A DNA stretch of 64,000 nt from Hydrogenophaga intermedia (GTDB taxonomy: Bacteria > Pseudomonadota > Gammaproteobacteria > Burkholderiales > Burkholderiaceae_C), in contig NZ_JAMBNO010000004.1 in the NCBI RefSeq assembly GCF_023715105.1, positions 62,001 through 126,000 of the forward strand, given 5' to 3'. Below the pieces are notes generated by a model. The model was not told the origin of the DNA. It saw only the letters and a program-made list of their open reading frames with translations, and ran no database searches. The translations under genes and the position numbers were made by a program. How positions within the stretch are numbered: the first letter of the stretch is position 1; each line of letters opens with the position of its first letter. Positions 8,102 through 17,387 of this stretch are shown here, one piece after another.

Positions 8102-8979
8102 GCGAAGACTGGGTGCGCCAGCTCGACGCCCGCCAGCGCGCCATGCTGGCCGAGATGGGCGTGAAGGTGTGGGCGCCGAAGGCCCGCGCCACCGTGGCCG
8201 CAGACGTGCCAGCCGCCGTCGTGAGCGCGCCGGTGCCGCTGCCCGAGGGCGCATCCGCGCGACCAACAGCAGCGCCAACGACAGCGGCCCTGAGCCGCGA
8301 ACCGATCAGCGAACCGATCAGCACACCGGCCAGCACGCCAATGCGTGCTCCCGCGCCTGCGCCGGCTCAGGGACCGGCCCGCGCCCCGGCTCACGAACGC
8401 CCTGACCGTGCTGATATCGCCACCCTGGACTGGCCCGCGCTGCGCGAGGCCGTGGCCGCTTGCCAGGCCTGCGGCCTGTGCGCTTCGCGCCGCAACACCG
8501 TCTTCGGCGTGGGCCACACACAGGCCGACTGGATGATCATCGGCGAGGCCCCGGGGGAGCAGGAGGATCGCCAGGGCGAACCCTTCGTGGGCGCCGCGGG
8601 CCAGTTGCTCGACGCCATGCTGCGCGCCTGCGGCCGCGCGCGCAGCAACGAAGAGGCCGGGCGCAGCGCTTACATCGCCAACGTGCTCAAGTGCCGCCCA
8701 CCGGCCAACCGCAACCCGGCGCCCGAGGAGGTGCTGCAGTGCGAGCCCTACCTGGCGCGCCAGGTGGCGCTGGTGCGGCCGAAGCTCATCATCGCCATGG
8801 GCCGCTTCGCGGTGCAATCGCTGCTCAAAACCACCGAGCCCATCGGCCGCCTGCGCGGGCGGGTGCACCGCTATGAAGGCGTGCCGGTGATCGTGACCTA
8901 CCACCCTGCCTACCTGCTGCGCACCCCGATCGACAAGGCCAAGGCCTGGGCCGATCTGTGTCTGGCGATGGATCAGTGA
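8098..8979 (+). CDS. Uracil-DNA glycosylase, family 4 (iron-sulfur type)
   Basis: This enzyme removes uracil from DNA. The 293-residue protein has a proline/alanine-rich N-terminal segment (about residues 30-105) of low complexity, then the family 4 core: CQACGLCASRRNTVFGVG with cluster cysteines, the active-site GEAPGEQEDRQGEPFVG, NVLKCRPPANRNP, and the late HPAYLLR motif. It starts at the ATG overlapping the rimI stop (8098-8101), so tsaB, rimI and this gene form one coupled operon. The gene ends seven bases from the convergent EamA gene. Confidence 0.93.
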   Translation: MSEDWVRQLDARQRAMLAEMGVKVWAPKARATVAADVPAAVVSAPVPLPEGASARPTAAPTTAALSREPISEPISTPASTPMRAPAPAPAQGPARAPAHERPDRADIATLDWPALREAVAACQACGLCASRRNTVFGVGHTQADWMIIGEAPGEQEDRQGEPFVGAAGQLLDAMLRACGRARSNEEAGRSAYIANVLKCRPPANRNPAPEEVLQCEPYLARQVALVRPKLIIAMGRFAVQSLLKTTEPIGRLRGRVHRYEGVPVIVTYHPAYLLRTPIDKAKAWADLCLAMDQ

Positions 8980-8986
8980 GGCGTGC

Positions 8987-9901
8987 TCAGGGTTTGTCCG
9001 GCGAGACGATCGGCGGGGTCCGGTCCTTCGCCGGCCAGAGCACCGACGCGATGGCCAGCATGATCAGGGCCACGGCCGCCCAGTCCTGCCAGTGCAGCAC
9101 CTCGCCCAGCCACCACGCGCCACTGAAAACGCCCAGCACCGGAATCATCATCACGCTCAGGGTGGACGCGATGGGCGGCAGATCGCGCGCGAGGATGAGC
9201 CAGGCCACCTGCGCGAACGCGAACACGCCCAGTGCGTTGTAGATGATGGCGGCCCAGACCCCGGGCGACGGCAAGGTGCCCCAGGCGTGGCGCTCGAAGG
9301 CGAAGGCAAGCCCGCTCATCCACACCGTGGCCAGCACCGTCATCCAGAAGCACAGGGTGAGCGTGGCGTACGGCAGCGTGGTCCGGCGCATCATCTGCGT
9401 GCCCACGGCCCACATGGCGGCGGCCAGCAGCATCATGGCCACACCCTGCGGCGCGCCCGACAGGCGCACGAACTCGTGCCACAGCAGCAGCACCACGCCC
9501 AGCGCCGCGGCGCCCACGCCGCCCCAGGCGCGCAGCGGCAGGCGCTGGTGGAACCAGAGGGCGCCCACAATGGCCGAGAACACCGGCATGGTGTAGCCCA
9601 GGATGGCCGCGCGCCCGCTGGACAGCGATTGGATCGCGATCACCGCCAGGGTGTGCCAGAACAGCATGTTGAAGACAGTGAGCCAGCCAAGCGCGGCCCA
9701 GTGCTCGCGTGCGATGCGAAACGGTACGCGCCGCCACACCAGCACCAGTGCGAGCACCGGCAGACCGATCCACATGCTCAGCACCCGAAAGCTGAGCGGC
9801 TGGTAACCCATGATCCCGGCCTTCATGATGGGCCAGTTGATCCCCCAGACCAGGGTGAGTGCGACAAGCAGCACCAGGTGCTGGCGGGAGATGGCATGCA
9901 T
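8987..9901 (-). CDS. EamA/DMT-superfamily transporter
   Basis: This is a hydrophobic 304-residue inner-membrane protein with about ten predicted transmembrane helices in two EamA repeats. The first opens with LVLLVALTLVWGINWPIMK and the second begins near GVAMMLLAAAMWAVG. Drug/metabolite exporters of this family move amino acids, nucleotides or other metabolites, and the substrate cannot be predicted. The ATG at 9901 starts directly before the first helix. An upstream in-frame start at 9949 would add a charged stretch that looks non-coding. Confidence 0.88.
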   Translation of the reverse strand: MHAISRQHLVLLVALTLVWGINWPIMKAGIMGYQPLSFRVLSMWIGLPVLALVLVWRRVPFRIAREHWAALGWLTVFNMLFWHTLAVIAIQSLSSGRAAILGYTMPVFSAIVGALWFHQRLPLRAWGGVGAAALGVVLLLWHEFVRLSGAPQGVAMMLLAAAMWAVGTQMMRRTTLPYATLTLCFWMTVLATVWMSGLAFAFERHAWGTLPSPGVWAAIIYNALGVFAFAQVAWLILARDLPPIASTLSVMMIPVLGVFSGAWWLGEVLHWQDWAAVALIMLAIASVLWPAKDRTPPIVSPDKP

Positions 9902-9960
9902 GGGCGGGCATGGTAGCGGCCCGCGGTGCCCGGCGGGCGCGGCGGGCACAGACCCCCACC

Positions 9961-9966
9961 TAGAAT
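9961..9966 (+). promoter_or_regulatory. Putative -10 box of pyrF (leaderless type)
   Basis: TAGAAT ends exactly six bases before the pyrF ATG (9973). If used, transcription would start at or next to the A of ATG, giving a leaderless mRNA. No Shine-Dalgarno precedes the start. Confidence 0.5.
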
Positions 9967-9972
9967 CGGGGC

Positions 9973-10815
9973 ATGACCTTCACCGAACAACTGCTGGCCG
10001 CCACGCGCGATCACAACAGCCTGCTGTGCGTGGGGCTCGATCCGGACCCGGCGAAGTTCCCCGCCCACCTGAAGAACGACGCCACGCGCATCTACGATTT
10101 CTGCGCCGCCATCGTCGACGCCACCGCCGATCTTGCGTGTGCCTTCAAGCCGCAAATCGCCTACTTCGCCGCACACCGCGCCGAAGACCAGCTCGAACGC
10201 CTGATCGCGCACATCCAGCGCAACGCCCCCAAGGTGCCCGTCATCCTGGACGCCAAGCGTGGCGACATCGGCAGCACGGCCGAGCAGTACGCGATCGAAG
10301 CCTTCGAGCGCTACGGCGCCGACGCGGTGACGCTCTCGCCCTTCATGGGGTTCGACTCGGTGCAGCCCTACCTCAGACACCACGGCAAGGGCGCTTTCCT
10401 GCTGTGCCGCACCTCCAACCCCGGGGGCGACGACCTGCAGGCGCAACGACTGGCCTCGGTGGAAGGCCAGCCCCTGCTTTACGAACACGTGGCGCGGCTG
10501 GCGCAAGGCCCCTGGAACCTCAATGGCCAGCTCGGCCTGGTGGTGGGCGCCACCTACCCCAACGAAATCGAGCGCGTGCGTGTGCTCGCACCCAGCTTGC
10601 CGCTGTTGATCCCCGGCGTGGGCGCACAGGGCGGTGACGCCACCGCCACCGTGCGCGCCGGTTTGCGCACGCAGGGCGATGCGATCACCGGACCGATCAT
10701 CGTCAACTCGTCACGCGCCATCCTGTATGCATCGTCGGGTGCGGATTTCGCGGCGGCTGCGCGCACCGCTGCCGAGCGCACGCGTGCGGAATTGCACGCT
10801 GCGCGCAGCCACTGA
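9973..10815 (+). CDS. pyrF: Orotidine-5'-phosphate decarboxylase (type 2)
   Basis: This enzyme catalyses the last step of UMP synthesis. The 280-residue length fits the longer type 2 subfamily. Landmarks are [14 protein letters not shown] at the N terminus, the catalytic [18 protein letters not shown] (lysine and aspartates), and the C-terminal phosphate-binding GVGAQGGDA motif. It is monocistronic and divergent from the EamA gene. The 150 bases after it hold no clear terminator and lead into the DUF1800 gene. Confidence 0.96.
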   Translation: MTFTEQLLAATRDHNSLLCVGLDPDPAKFPAHLKNDATRIYDFCAAIVDATADLACAFKPQIAYFAAHRAEDQLERLIAHIQRNAPKVPVILDAKRGDIGSTAEQYAIEAFERYGADAVTLSPFMGFDSVQPYLRHHGKGAFLLCRTSNPGGDDLQAQRLASVEGQPLLYEHVARLAQGPWNLNGQLGLVVGATYPNEIERVRVLAPSLPLLIPGVGAQGGDATATVRAGLRTQGDAITGPIIVNSSRAILYASSGADFAAAARTAAERTRAELHAARSH

Positions 10816-10965
10816 ACGACCAGCGGTTTTTTCGATACCCCCCAGCGGTAAGCCGTCCGGCGGCTGCGGCGGCGCCGCGACAAGCATCTGTAACGGCTCG
10901 CAACCCGCCATCACGCTCGCTTCACGCCTTCCTAGACTCGCGCTCCATTCAACTGGAGGTTGGTC

Positions 10966-12852
10966 ATGGCGAAGGAACGAGAAGCGTTGCCGGCGCTCGC
11001 TCCGGCGGACAACGAAACCCGCACACCCACCCACGCGCCTGCGCAGGCGCCCGACGAGCCCGAGGCGCAGCGTTGGCCGGGCGCCGCCGCCTCAGCGGCC
11101 GTCGCGGCAACCGCAGCACTCGCCGCCTGCGGGGGTGGCGGTGGTGGTGGTGCGGCCAGCAGTGAACCCGAAGAGCCGGCCATCGTGCCGGTGGTGACCT
11201 TCTCCACCGCGGGTTACAGCAACCTGGCGCCTGCCAACGACACCGAAGCCGCGCGCTTCCTGCAGCAGGCGCAGTTCTCATCCACCCGGACCGAGATCGC
11301 CGCATTGCGCGGTGAGGGCTACCCCATGTGGCTGGCGCGCCAGTTCCAGACGCCGCTGCGCTCCAGCGGCTGGAACTGGCTCGAAGCGCGCGGCTATGGC
11401 GCCAACAACAGCCACAGCTACTACTTCAACACGTATCCGGCCGACTTCATGATCTGGTCGCAACTGCTCAGCGGGCCGGACATGATGCGCAAGCGCTGTG
11501 CGCTGGCGCTCTCCGAGATGTTCGTGAGTTCCATGACCTCGGCCGAGTTCACCTGGCGCAGCCACGCCTACGCCTCGTGGTGGGACATGCTGGTGCGCAA
11601 CGCCTTCGGCAACTTCCGCCAGTTGCTGGAGGACGTGACCCTGCACCCGGCGATGGGCTGGTTCCTCAACACCAAGGGCAACCAGAAGGAGAACCCCGCC
11701 ACCGGCCGTGTGCCCGATGAAAACTACGCGCGGGAGGTGATGCAACTGTTCACCATCGGCCTGGTCGACCTCAACATCGACGGCACGCCGCGCATGAGCG
11801 GCGGTCGTCTGGTGGAGAGCTACACGCAAGACGATGTGACCAACCTCGCGCGCGTCTTCACCGGTTGGGATTTCGACACCTCTGATGGCGTGCGCATCAC
11901 GCCCCCGGGCGCGAGCTGGACCATCGAGTCCAATGCGTTCGCGCGCAAACCCATGAGCCTGCGCGAGAGCCGCCACTCCACGCTGGAGGCGCGCTTCCTG
12001 GGTGCCGTGGTGCCGGCGGGCACACCGGGGCGCGACGCCCTGCGCATCGCGATGGACACGTTGTTCAACCACCCCAACGTGGGCCCGTTCTTCGCGCGCC
12101 AGATGATCCAGCGCCTGGTGACAAGCAACCCGAGCCCGGCCTACGTGGAGCGCGTGGCGCGCAAGTTCAACGACAACGGCAACGGGGTACGCGGCGACCT
12201 GCAGACCGTGTGGGTGGCGATCCTGCTCGACGACGAGGCGCGCGGCGCAGCCTCACTGGCCAGCACCAGCCACGGCAAGCTGCGCGAACCCATGCTGCGC
12301 TTCATTCAGTGGGCGCGCACTTTCTCGGTCACCTCGGCCGCGGGCAGCTGGAAGATCTTCGATTTGAGCAACCCCGGCACGCAACTGGGCCAGAGTCCGT
12401 TGCGCGCGCCTTCGGTGTTCAACTTCTTCCGTCCCGGCTACGTACCACCCGGCACCGCCATGGCCGCTGCCGACGCCACCGCTCCCGAATTCCAGATCGT
12501 CAACGAGAGCAGCGTGGGCGGCTACCTGAACTTCATGCAGGGCGCGATCGAACGCGGCATCCAGTGCCCCAACCCCTCGGTACCCGAAGCGGCCTGGAAC
12601 AACCCCGCCTACGACGTGCGCGCGAACTACGCGTACGAGCTGTCGCTGGCGCTGGATGCAGGGCGCCTGGTCGATCACCTCAGCCTGGTGCTGACCGCCG
12701 GACAGATTTCACCGGCCACGCGCGCAGTGATGGTCAACGCGCTCGAGGCCACGCCGCTCAACGCGTCGAGTGACGCCACCGCACGCAACCGCCGGGTCTG
12801 GGCCGCCATCCTGATGGTGATGGGTTGCCCCGAGTACCTGATCCAGAAGTGA
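10966..12852 (+). CDS. DUF1800 family exported protein, probable lipoprotein
   Basis: This is a 628-residue protein of the DUF1800 family, function unknown. The start is the ATG at 10966 with GGAGG six bases upstream; an in-frame TTG at 10960 is less likely. Residues 1-38 are hydrophilic. They are followed by an alanine-rich hydrophobic stretch ending LAAC and then seven glycines, which looks like a lipobox behind an unusually long n-region. The DUF1800 core follows (MWLARQFQTP, NYAREVMQLFTIGLVDLN, ARVFTGWDFD, PNVGPFFARQMIQRLVTSNP, LREPMLRFIQWAR). The DUF1501 gene starts 10 bases after it. This pairing recurs in many bacteria. Confidence 0.9.
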   Translation: MAKEREALPALAPADNETRTPTHAPAQAPDEPEAQRWPGAAASAAVAATAALAACGGGGGGGAASSEPEEPAIVPVVTFSTAGYSNLAPANDTEAARFLQQAQFSSTRTEIAALRGEGYPMWLARQFQTPLRSSGWNWLEARGYGANNSHSYYFNTYPADFMIWSQLLSGPDMMRKRCALALSEMFVSSMTSAEFTWRSHAYASWWDMLVRNAFGNFRQLLEDVTLHPAMGWFLNTKGNQKENPATGRVPDENYAREVMQLFTIGLVDLNIDGTPRMSGGRLVESYTQDDVTNLARVFTGWDFDTSDGVRITPPGASWTIESNAFARKPMSLRESRHSTLEARFLGAVVPAGTPGRDALRIAMDTLFNHPNVGPFFARQMIQRLVTSNPSPAYVERVARKFNDNGNGVRGDLQTVWVAILLDDEARGAASLASTSHGKLREPMLRFIQWARTFSVTSAAGSWKIFDLSNPGTQLGQSPLRAPSVFNFFRPGYVPPGTAMAAADATAPEFQIVNESSVGGYLNFMQGAIERGIQCPNPSVPEAAWNNPAYDVRANYAYELSLALDAGRLVDHLSLVLTAGQISPATRAVMVNALEATPLNASSDATARNRRVWAAILMVMGCPEYLIQK

Positions 12853-12862
12853 GGGACGAAAC

Positions 12863-14296
12863 ATGTATCTGATCGACCCCGCGAAACACACGCGCCGCGC
12901 CTTCCTGCGACGCGCCGGCCAGCTCGCCTTCACCGGGGCGGCCCTGCCCACCGCTCTCAACCTTGCCGCCATCGGCGAGGCTGCGGCTTTCGATGCCACC
13001 GACTACAAGGCGCTGGTGTGCGTGTTCCTGTTCGGCGGCAACGACTACGCCAACACCGTCATCAATTACGACAGCACCAGCCACGGCCAGTACGCCGCCA
13101 TCCGCGGCGGCATCGCCATCGCGCGCAACGACCTCGCGGCCACCGTGCTCAACCCGTCGGTGGCCCTGCCCGATGGCAAGCAGTACGCGCTGCACCCGTC
13201 CATGACCGGACTGGCCGGCCTGTTCAATGGGGGGGCGGCGGCGGTGCAACTCAACGTGGGGCCGCTGGTGGTGCCACTCACGCGCCAGCAGTACAACCTC
13301 AACAGCAGCAACTTCCCGCGCCCGCCCAAGCTGTTCTCCCACAACGACCAGCAGTCGGTCTGGATGACATCGGCCGCCGAGGGCACCACCACCGGCTGGG
13401 GCGGGCACATCGGGGATCTGGCCCGCTCCTCCAACACCAACAACGTGCTCACCTGCATTTCGGTGGCCGGCAACACGGTGTTCCTCTCGGGCGACCAGGC
13501 ATTGAGCTACCAGGTCAGCAGCAACGGCGCGGTGCGCATCAACAGCCTCAACAACAACGTGTACGGTTCGGCCGCGGTGCGCGCGGCGATGCTGCAACTC
13601 GCGCTGCAGACCCGCTCGCACAGCCTGGAGAACGAATACAACCTGGTGACCGCGCGGGCCTACAGCACCGAAGGCGCGCTCACCAACGCACTCACGCAGT
13701 TTCCTGCCACCAACGCACCATTCAACGCCTTCCCCGCCAACAATGGGCTGGCCAACCAGTTGCGTCTGGTGGCGCGCCTGATCGCGGCGCGCAACGTGCT
13801 GGGCTCCAAGCGCCAGGTGTTCTTCGTGTCCATGGGCGGCTACGACCTGCACGACAACCTCATCAACGGCCAGGCCAACCTGATGAACCAGTTGAGCAGC
13901 GCGCTCACTGCGTTCTACGACGCCACGGTGCAACTCGGTGTGGCCAACCAGGTGACCGCGTTCACCGCGTCCGACTTCGGCCGCACGCTCACCTCCAACG
14001 GCGACGGCTCCGACCACGGCTGGGGTTCGCACCACTTGATGGTGGGTGGCGCGGTGCGCGGCGGGCGTTTCTACGGCAAGGCACCCCCGGTGAGCGTGAC
14101 CAACAGCACCACCGACGCCTTCGACCAGTGGCACGTGGGCCAGGGCCGCCTGCTGCCCAGCACCTCAGTCGACCAGTACGCGGCCACGCTGGCGCGCTGG
14201 TTCGGTGTCTCGGCCGGCGAGCTCGGGCAGATCCTGCCGTACATCAACAACTTCGGCGGCACCGACTACCCGGTGGACCTGGGCTTCATGGCCTGA
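12863..14296 (+). CDS. DUF1501 family protein with Tat signal
   Basis: This 477-residue protein of the DUF1501 family belongs to the alkaline-phosphatase superfamily fold. It opens with a twin-arginine signal (TRRAFLRRAG, then a hydrophobic run to about residue 38), so it should be exported folded. Family marks include ALVCVFLFGGNDYANTVI, FFVSMGGYDLHDN, the late SDFGRTLTSNGDGSDHGWGSH metal-site-like motif, and GGAVRGGRFYG. The partner DUF1800 gene lies directly upstream in the same operon. No substrate is known for the pair. Roles in surface polymer or phosphoester metabolism are only guesses. Confidence 0.92.
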   Translation: MYLIDPAKHTRRAFLRRAGQLAFTGAALPTALNLAAIGEAAAFDATDYKALVCVFLFGGNDYANTVINYDSTSHGQYAAIRGGIAIARNDLAATVLNPSVALPDGKQYALHPSMTGLAGLFNGGAAAVQLNVGPLVVPLTRQQYNLNSSNFPRPPKLFSHNDQQSVWMTSAAEGTTTGWGGHIGDLARSSNTNNVLTCISVAGNTVFLSGDQALSYQVSSNGAVRINSLNNNVYGSAAVRAAMLQLALQTRSHSLENEYNLVTARAYSTEGALTNALTQFPATNAPFNAFPANNGLANQLRLVARLIAARNVLGSKRQVFFVSMGGYDLHDNLINGQANLMNQLSSALTAFYDATVQLGVANQVTAFTASDFGRTLTSNGDGSDHGWGSHHLMVGGAVRGGRFYGKAPPVSVTNSTTDAFDQWHVGQGRLLPSTSVDQYAATLARWFGVSAGELGQILPYINNFGGTDYPVDLGFMA

Positions 14297-14351
14297 GCGC
14301 CGGCGGTACCAGGCCGCCGCGCACGCGACACGGCCGATCGCGCGGGCGCAC

Positions 14352-14357
14352 TAGCAT
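14352..14357 (+). promoter_or_regulatory. Putative -10 box of the first GST gene (leaderless type)
   Basis: TAGCAT ends six bases before the ATG at 14364. This is the same spacing as for tsaB, pyrF, chaN and the PAS kinase. Confidence 0.4.
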
Positions 14358-14363
14358 GCGCCC

Positions 14364-15077
14364 ATGATCGATCTCTACACCGCCGCCACGCCCAACGGAC
14401 ACAAGGTCTCGATCGCGCTCGAGGAACTGGGCCTGCCCTACACGCTGCAGGTGCTTGACCTCACCGCGGGCGAGCAGAAGCGCCCGGAATTTCTCGCCAT
14501 CAACCCCAACGGCCGCATTCCCGCCATCGTGGACCGCGAGGCCGACGACTTCGCGGTGTTCGAATCGGGTGCCTGCCTGATCTACCTGGCCGAAAAGACC
14601 GGCCGACTGATGCCCACCGACGCAAAGGGCCGCTCGCGCGTGCTGCAGTGGCTGATGTTCCAGATGGGCGGCATCGGCCCGATGATGGGGCAGGCGAACG
14701 TGTTCTTTCGCTACTTCCCCGAAAAGATCCCGGCCGCCATCGAGCGATACCAGGGCGAGACCAAGCGCCTGTTCCGCGTGCTCGACGGCCACTTGAAGGA
14801 CCACGAGTACCTCGCGGGCGACTATTCGATCGCCGACATCGCCAACTGGGCCTGGGTACGTACGCACCGATGGTCGGGCGTGGACATCGACGACCTGCCG
14901 CACCTCAAGCGTTGGCGCGATGCGATCCGCGCGCGGCCCGCGGCGCAACGCGGCATCGAAGCCCCGCCGTCGAAGATCGACCTCACGCGCGACGGCGATG
15001 CCGCCGCCCAGCGCTTCGCGGTGGACGCGCGCAAGCTGATGGAAACCGGCCAGAGCCTGAAAGGCGATACCCGATGA
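14364..15077 (+). CDS. Glutathione S-transferase, YfcG/Ure2-like
   Basis: This 237-residue cytosolic protein has a thioredoxin-fold GST N domain starting [20 protein letters not shown], where the TAATPNG loop is typical of the YfcG/YghU group that reduces disulfides with glutathione. Other marks are the cis-proline RIPAIVD, the [14 protein letters not shown] glutathione-binding stretch, and a helical C domain containing [15 protein letters not shown]. Its stop overlaps the start of a second GST gene by four bases. Confidence 0.93.
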   Translation: MIDLYTAATPNGHKVSIALEELGLPYTLQVLDLTAGEQKRPEFLAINPNGRIPAIVDREADDFAVFESGACLIYLAEKTGRLMPTDAKGRSRVLQWLMFQMGGIGPMMGQANVFFRYFPEKIPAAIERYQGETKRLFRVLDGHLKDHEYLAGDYSIADIANWAWVRTHRWSGVDIDDLPHLKRWRDAIRARPAAQRGIEAPPSKIDLTRDGDAAAQRFAVDARKLMETGQSLKGDTR

Positions 15078-15688
15078 AGCTCTATGTGTCCGAGCGTGCG
15101 CCCAACCCGCGCCGCGTGCAGATGTTCATTGCCGAGAAGGCCATCACCGGCATCGAGGAGGTGCTGGTGGACATCAACGCCCACGAGCACCACCGGCACC
15201 CGGCGCTCTCACGCGGCCCGATGGCGCGCATTCCCGTGCTCGAACTCGACGACGGGCGCATCCTGGGCGAATCGCGCGCCATCTGTACATGGCTCGAAGG
15301 ACGCTACCCCGAACCGAACCTGATGGGACGCGACGGCGACGAGCGCGCCTTCATCGAGATGATCGACCGCCAGGTGGAGTGGTGCCTGACGCTGCCGCTG
15401 GCGCAGGCGATCCGCCACCAGCACCCGGGCCTGGCGGTGCTGGAACAACCGCAATTCCCCGACTTCGGCGCTTCCCAGCAGGTCAAGGCGATGGAATCGA
15501 TGCGCTGGCTGGAAGCCCGGTTGCAGACCCAGCCCTGGGTGGCGGGCGAGCGCTTCACCATCGCAGACATCACCGCGTTCTGTACCGTGGAGTTTGCGCG
15601 GCTGCTCAAGCTCAAGCCTGCCGAGGCCGGCCTGCCGGCCGTGCAGGCCTGGCGCGACCGCGTCGCCGCCCGCGGCACCGCACGTTGA
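15074..15688 (+). CDS. Glutathione S-transferase family protein
   Basis: This is a 204-residue GST translated from the ATG that overlaps the upstream stop (ATGA at 15074-15077). It has the N-domain [17 protein letters not shown], the cis-proline ARIPVLEL, the [16 protein letters not shown] motif, and the C-domain [15 protein letters not shown]. It is not a close copy of its neighbour, which belongs to a different GST class, so this is an operon of two GSTs and not a recent tandem duplication. Substrate unknown. Confidence 0.93.
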   Translation: MKLYVSERAPNPRRVQMFIAEKAITGIEEVLVDINAHEHHRHPALSRGPMARIPVLELDDGRILGESRAICTWLEGRYPEPNLMGRDGDERAFIEMIDRQVEWCLTLPLAQAIRHQHPGLAVLEQPQFPDFGASQQVKAMESMRWLEARLQTQPWVAGERFTIADITAFCTVEFARLLKLKPAEAGLPAVQAWRDRVAARGTAR

Positions 15689-15711
15689 ACAAGGGCTGAG
15701 CGCGCGCTGTC

Positions 15712-17256
15712 TCAGCGCCAGGGCGTGGGTGCCCGCGCCAGCGCCGTCTCCATCGCCGGCAGGGCCAGCAATCCCGCATCGAGCTGCGCCTGCAGACCAT
15801 GCTGCCACTGCGCCACCAACGCGGGAGCCACCGTGGGCGGCACCTGCGAGAGCAAGGTCTGCGCGGTGCTAAGGTCGTTGAGCTCGCCGAGCAGCGTCTG
15901 CGCCTCGGCCAGCGTGGCGGTGCTGCGTGCCACGCGTTTGGGCGGCAGCAGACTGGAGAGGAACTCCTGCGTGTAGCGCAGCTTCTTGAGCACCAGCCGC
16001 AACTCGTGTCGCCCGTCGGGGCCCAGGCGGCGCGCCTCGCGCGCCTGATCGCGCAGCCGCGCATGGCCTTCGCGCAATTGCGCGTGCGCCCACGCCGTCA
16101 GGTCATCCACGCCACGCCGCGCGGGCAGTGCCAGCAGCGAGCGCGTGAAGGCCAGCAGCACCAGTGCATGCGAGGGCGCTGCCAGCCGTGCCACGGCATG
16201 TTGATTGGCCCGCAAACGCTGCCCATGCACCCAGTCGCGCAGCGCGCGTGCCTCGGGCCGTGCATCGCTCTCGGGCAGCAGACTGGGCAGGGTTTCGGTG
16301 GCGAACACGTCCCAGTTGCGTGCCTCGCCCAGGCCACTGGCCAGCGCCCTCCACTCGGCCGACCAGTGTGACACCCACGCGGCATCGAATTGGGCGCGGA
16401 ACAGGCGCAGACCGGTGCGCAGGCGACGCAGGGCCACGCGCGCCTGATGCACAAACTCGGGGTCGGGCAGGTGCCGCGCGTCGATCGGCACGCGCAGCAG
16501 TCCTTCGGTGTTGGCCTGCAGGTGCGCCAGTGCCGCCAGGCACGCCGTCTGGCAGGCCTCGCGCACGCCCATGCCGGGGGTGAGATCGACCGCGGCGGCC
16601 TTCAGCGGCGCCGGCCGTTCACCGCGAAACAGCGCATAGCCGCGCTCGGCCTTGCTGCGCTGGGCCGGCCACAGGCGCAGCGCACGCTCGGTGCGGCCTT
16701 GCGGGCCGAGCACCAGCGTGTGTGCGAGGTCGAGCAACGCGTCCAGCGGCCCGTCAAGCAGTTCGAGTTCGACCTCCAGAATGCGCTCGCGGCGCACGCG
16801 CGGCGCCGCGCCCGAGCGCAGTTCGCCCTCGTCCAGCGCCACCTCGATGCGCGCGCCAGCGTGCGCGAGCACCCAGGTGCGGCGTGCGAAATCGGTGTGG
16901 AACACAGGTACCAGTTGCGGGGCCCAGGCGTCCAGCCGCTGCGCGAGCGCGGCGTCGTCCACGAAGGGGGCGAAGCGCAGTGCGCCCCGCGGCCGCGGAG
17001 CTTCCCACTCACCGCGTCGCGACAGCCCCCCCACGGAGGTTCCGGCGGTCTTGACCGTGAGCAGCACGCGGGTGCCGACGCGGCGCTCGCGCACAGCCAT
17101 GCGCGCGTTGCGCAGGTCAAGCGCGGGCGTGTCGAAATAGGTGTTGAGCAAGCGCGCCGGCTCGGCGCCCCCCCCGCCTTGCAGCAGCGGGTGGGCCAGC
17201 AGACGCGGCAAGTCCTGCGGGTGCAGGGCGAGCTTGATTTCGGTTTCCAGGGCCAT
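15712..17256 (-). CDS. CYTH and CHAD domain protein (inorganic triphosphatase-like)
   Basis: This 514-residue protein has an N-terminal CYTH domain (residues 1 to about 200), opening with the ExExK-type MALETEIKLAL motif. It is followed by a C-terminal CHAD helical domain rich in histidine and arginine (about 225-510; VHQARVALRRLRTGLRLFR, GRHELRLVLKKLRYTQEF). CYTH enzymes hydrolyse triphosphates such as inorganic tripolyphosphate. CHAD domains bind polyphosphate and target polyphosphate granules. The ATG at 17256 is chosen because it puts the ExExK motif at the N terminus. Upstream in-frame codons look non-coding. Confidence 0.9.
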   Translation of the reverse strand: MALETEIKLALHPQDLPRLLAHPLLQGGGGAEPARLLNTYFDTPALDLRNARMAVRERRVGTRVLLTVKTAGTSVGGLSRRGEWEAPRPRGALRFAPFVDDAALAQRLDAWAPQLVPVFHTDFARRTWVLAHAGARIEVALDEGELRSGAAPRVRRERILEVELELLDGPLDALLDLAHTLVLGPQGRTERALRLWPAQRSKAERGYALFRGERPAPLKAAAVDLTPGMGVREACQTACLAALAHLQANTEGLLRVPIDARHLPDPEFVHQARVALRRLRTGLRLFRAQFDAAWVSHWSAEWRALASGLGEARNWDVFATETLPSLLPESDARPEARALRDWVHGQRLRANQHAVARLAAPSHALVLLAFTRSLLALPARRGVDDLTAWAHAQLREGHARLRDQAREARRLGPDGRHELRLVLKKLRYTQEFLSSLLPPKRVARSTATLAEAQTLLGELNDLSTAQTLLSQVPPTVAPALVAQWQHGLQAQLDAGLLALPAMETALARAPTPWR

Positions 17257-17387
17257 GGCGACGCGCAACGGTGCAAGAGTTTCAGCAGCGGTCACCATAC
17301 CGTACATCTGGTAACGAGGGTTCGTTTGCCGTGACCAACAATTGCCGCTCTCGCCCACCGGCGAGGCGTTGGGAAAGGACACAAACC

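Noticed and set aside
10816-10965. Search for a pyrF terminator and a DUF1800 promoter
   Set aside because: A TAGACT at 10933-10938 could be a -10 box but no -35 matches, and the GC-rich palindromes here lack a T run; not enough to annotate.
14364-15688. Possible recent tandem duplication of GST genes
   Set aside because: The two proteins differ in the active-site loop and overall sequence (TAATPNG versus SERAPNP); they belong to different GST classes.
15688-15720. GCTGAG/CTCAGC hairpin at the convergent GST/CYTH-CHAD junction
   Set aside because: Only six base pairs with a long loop and no T run.
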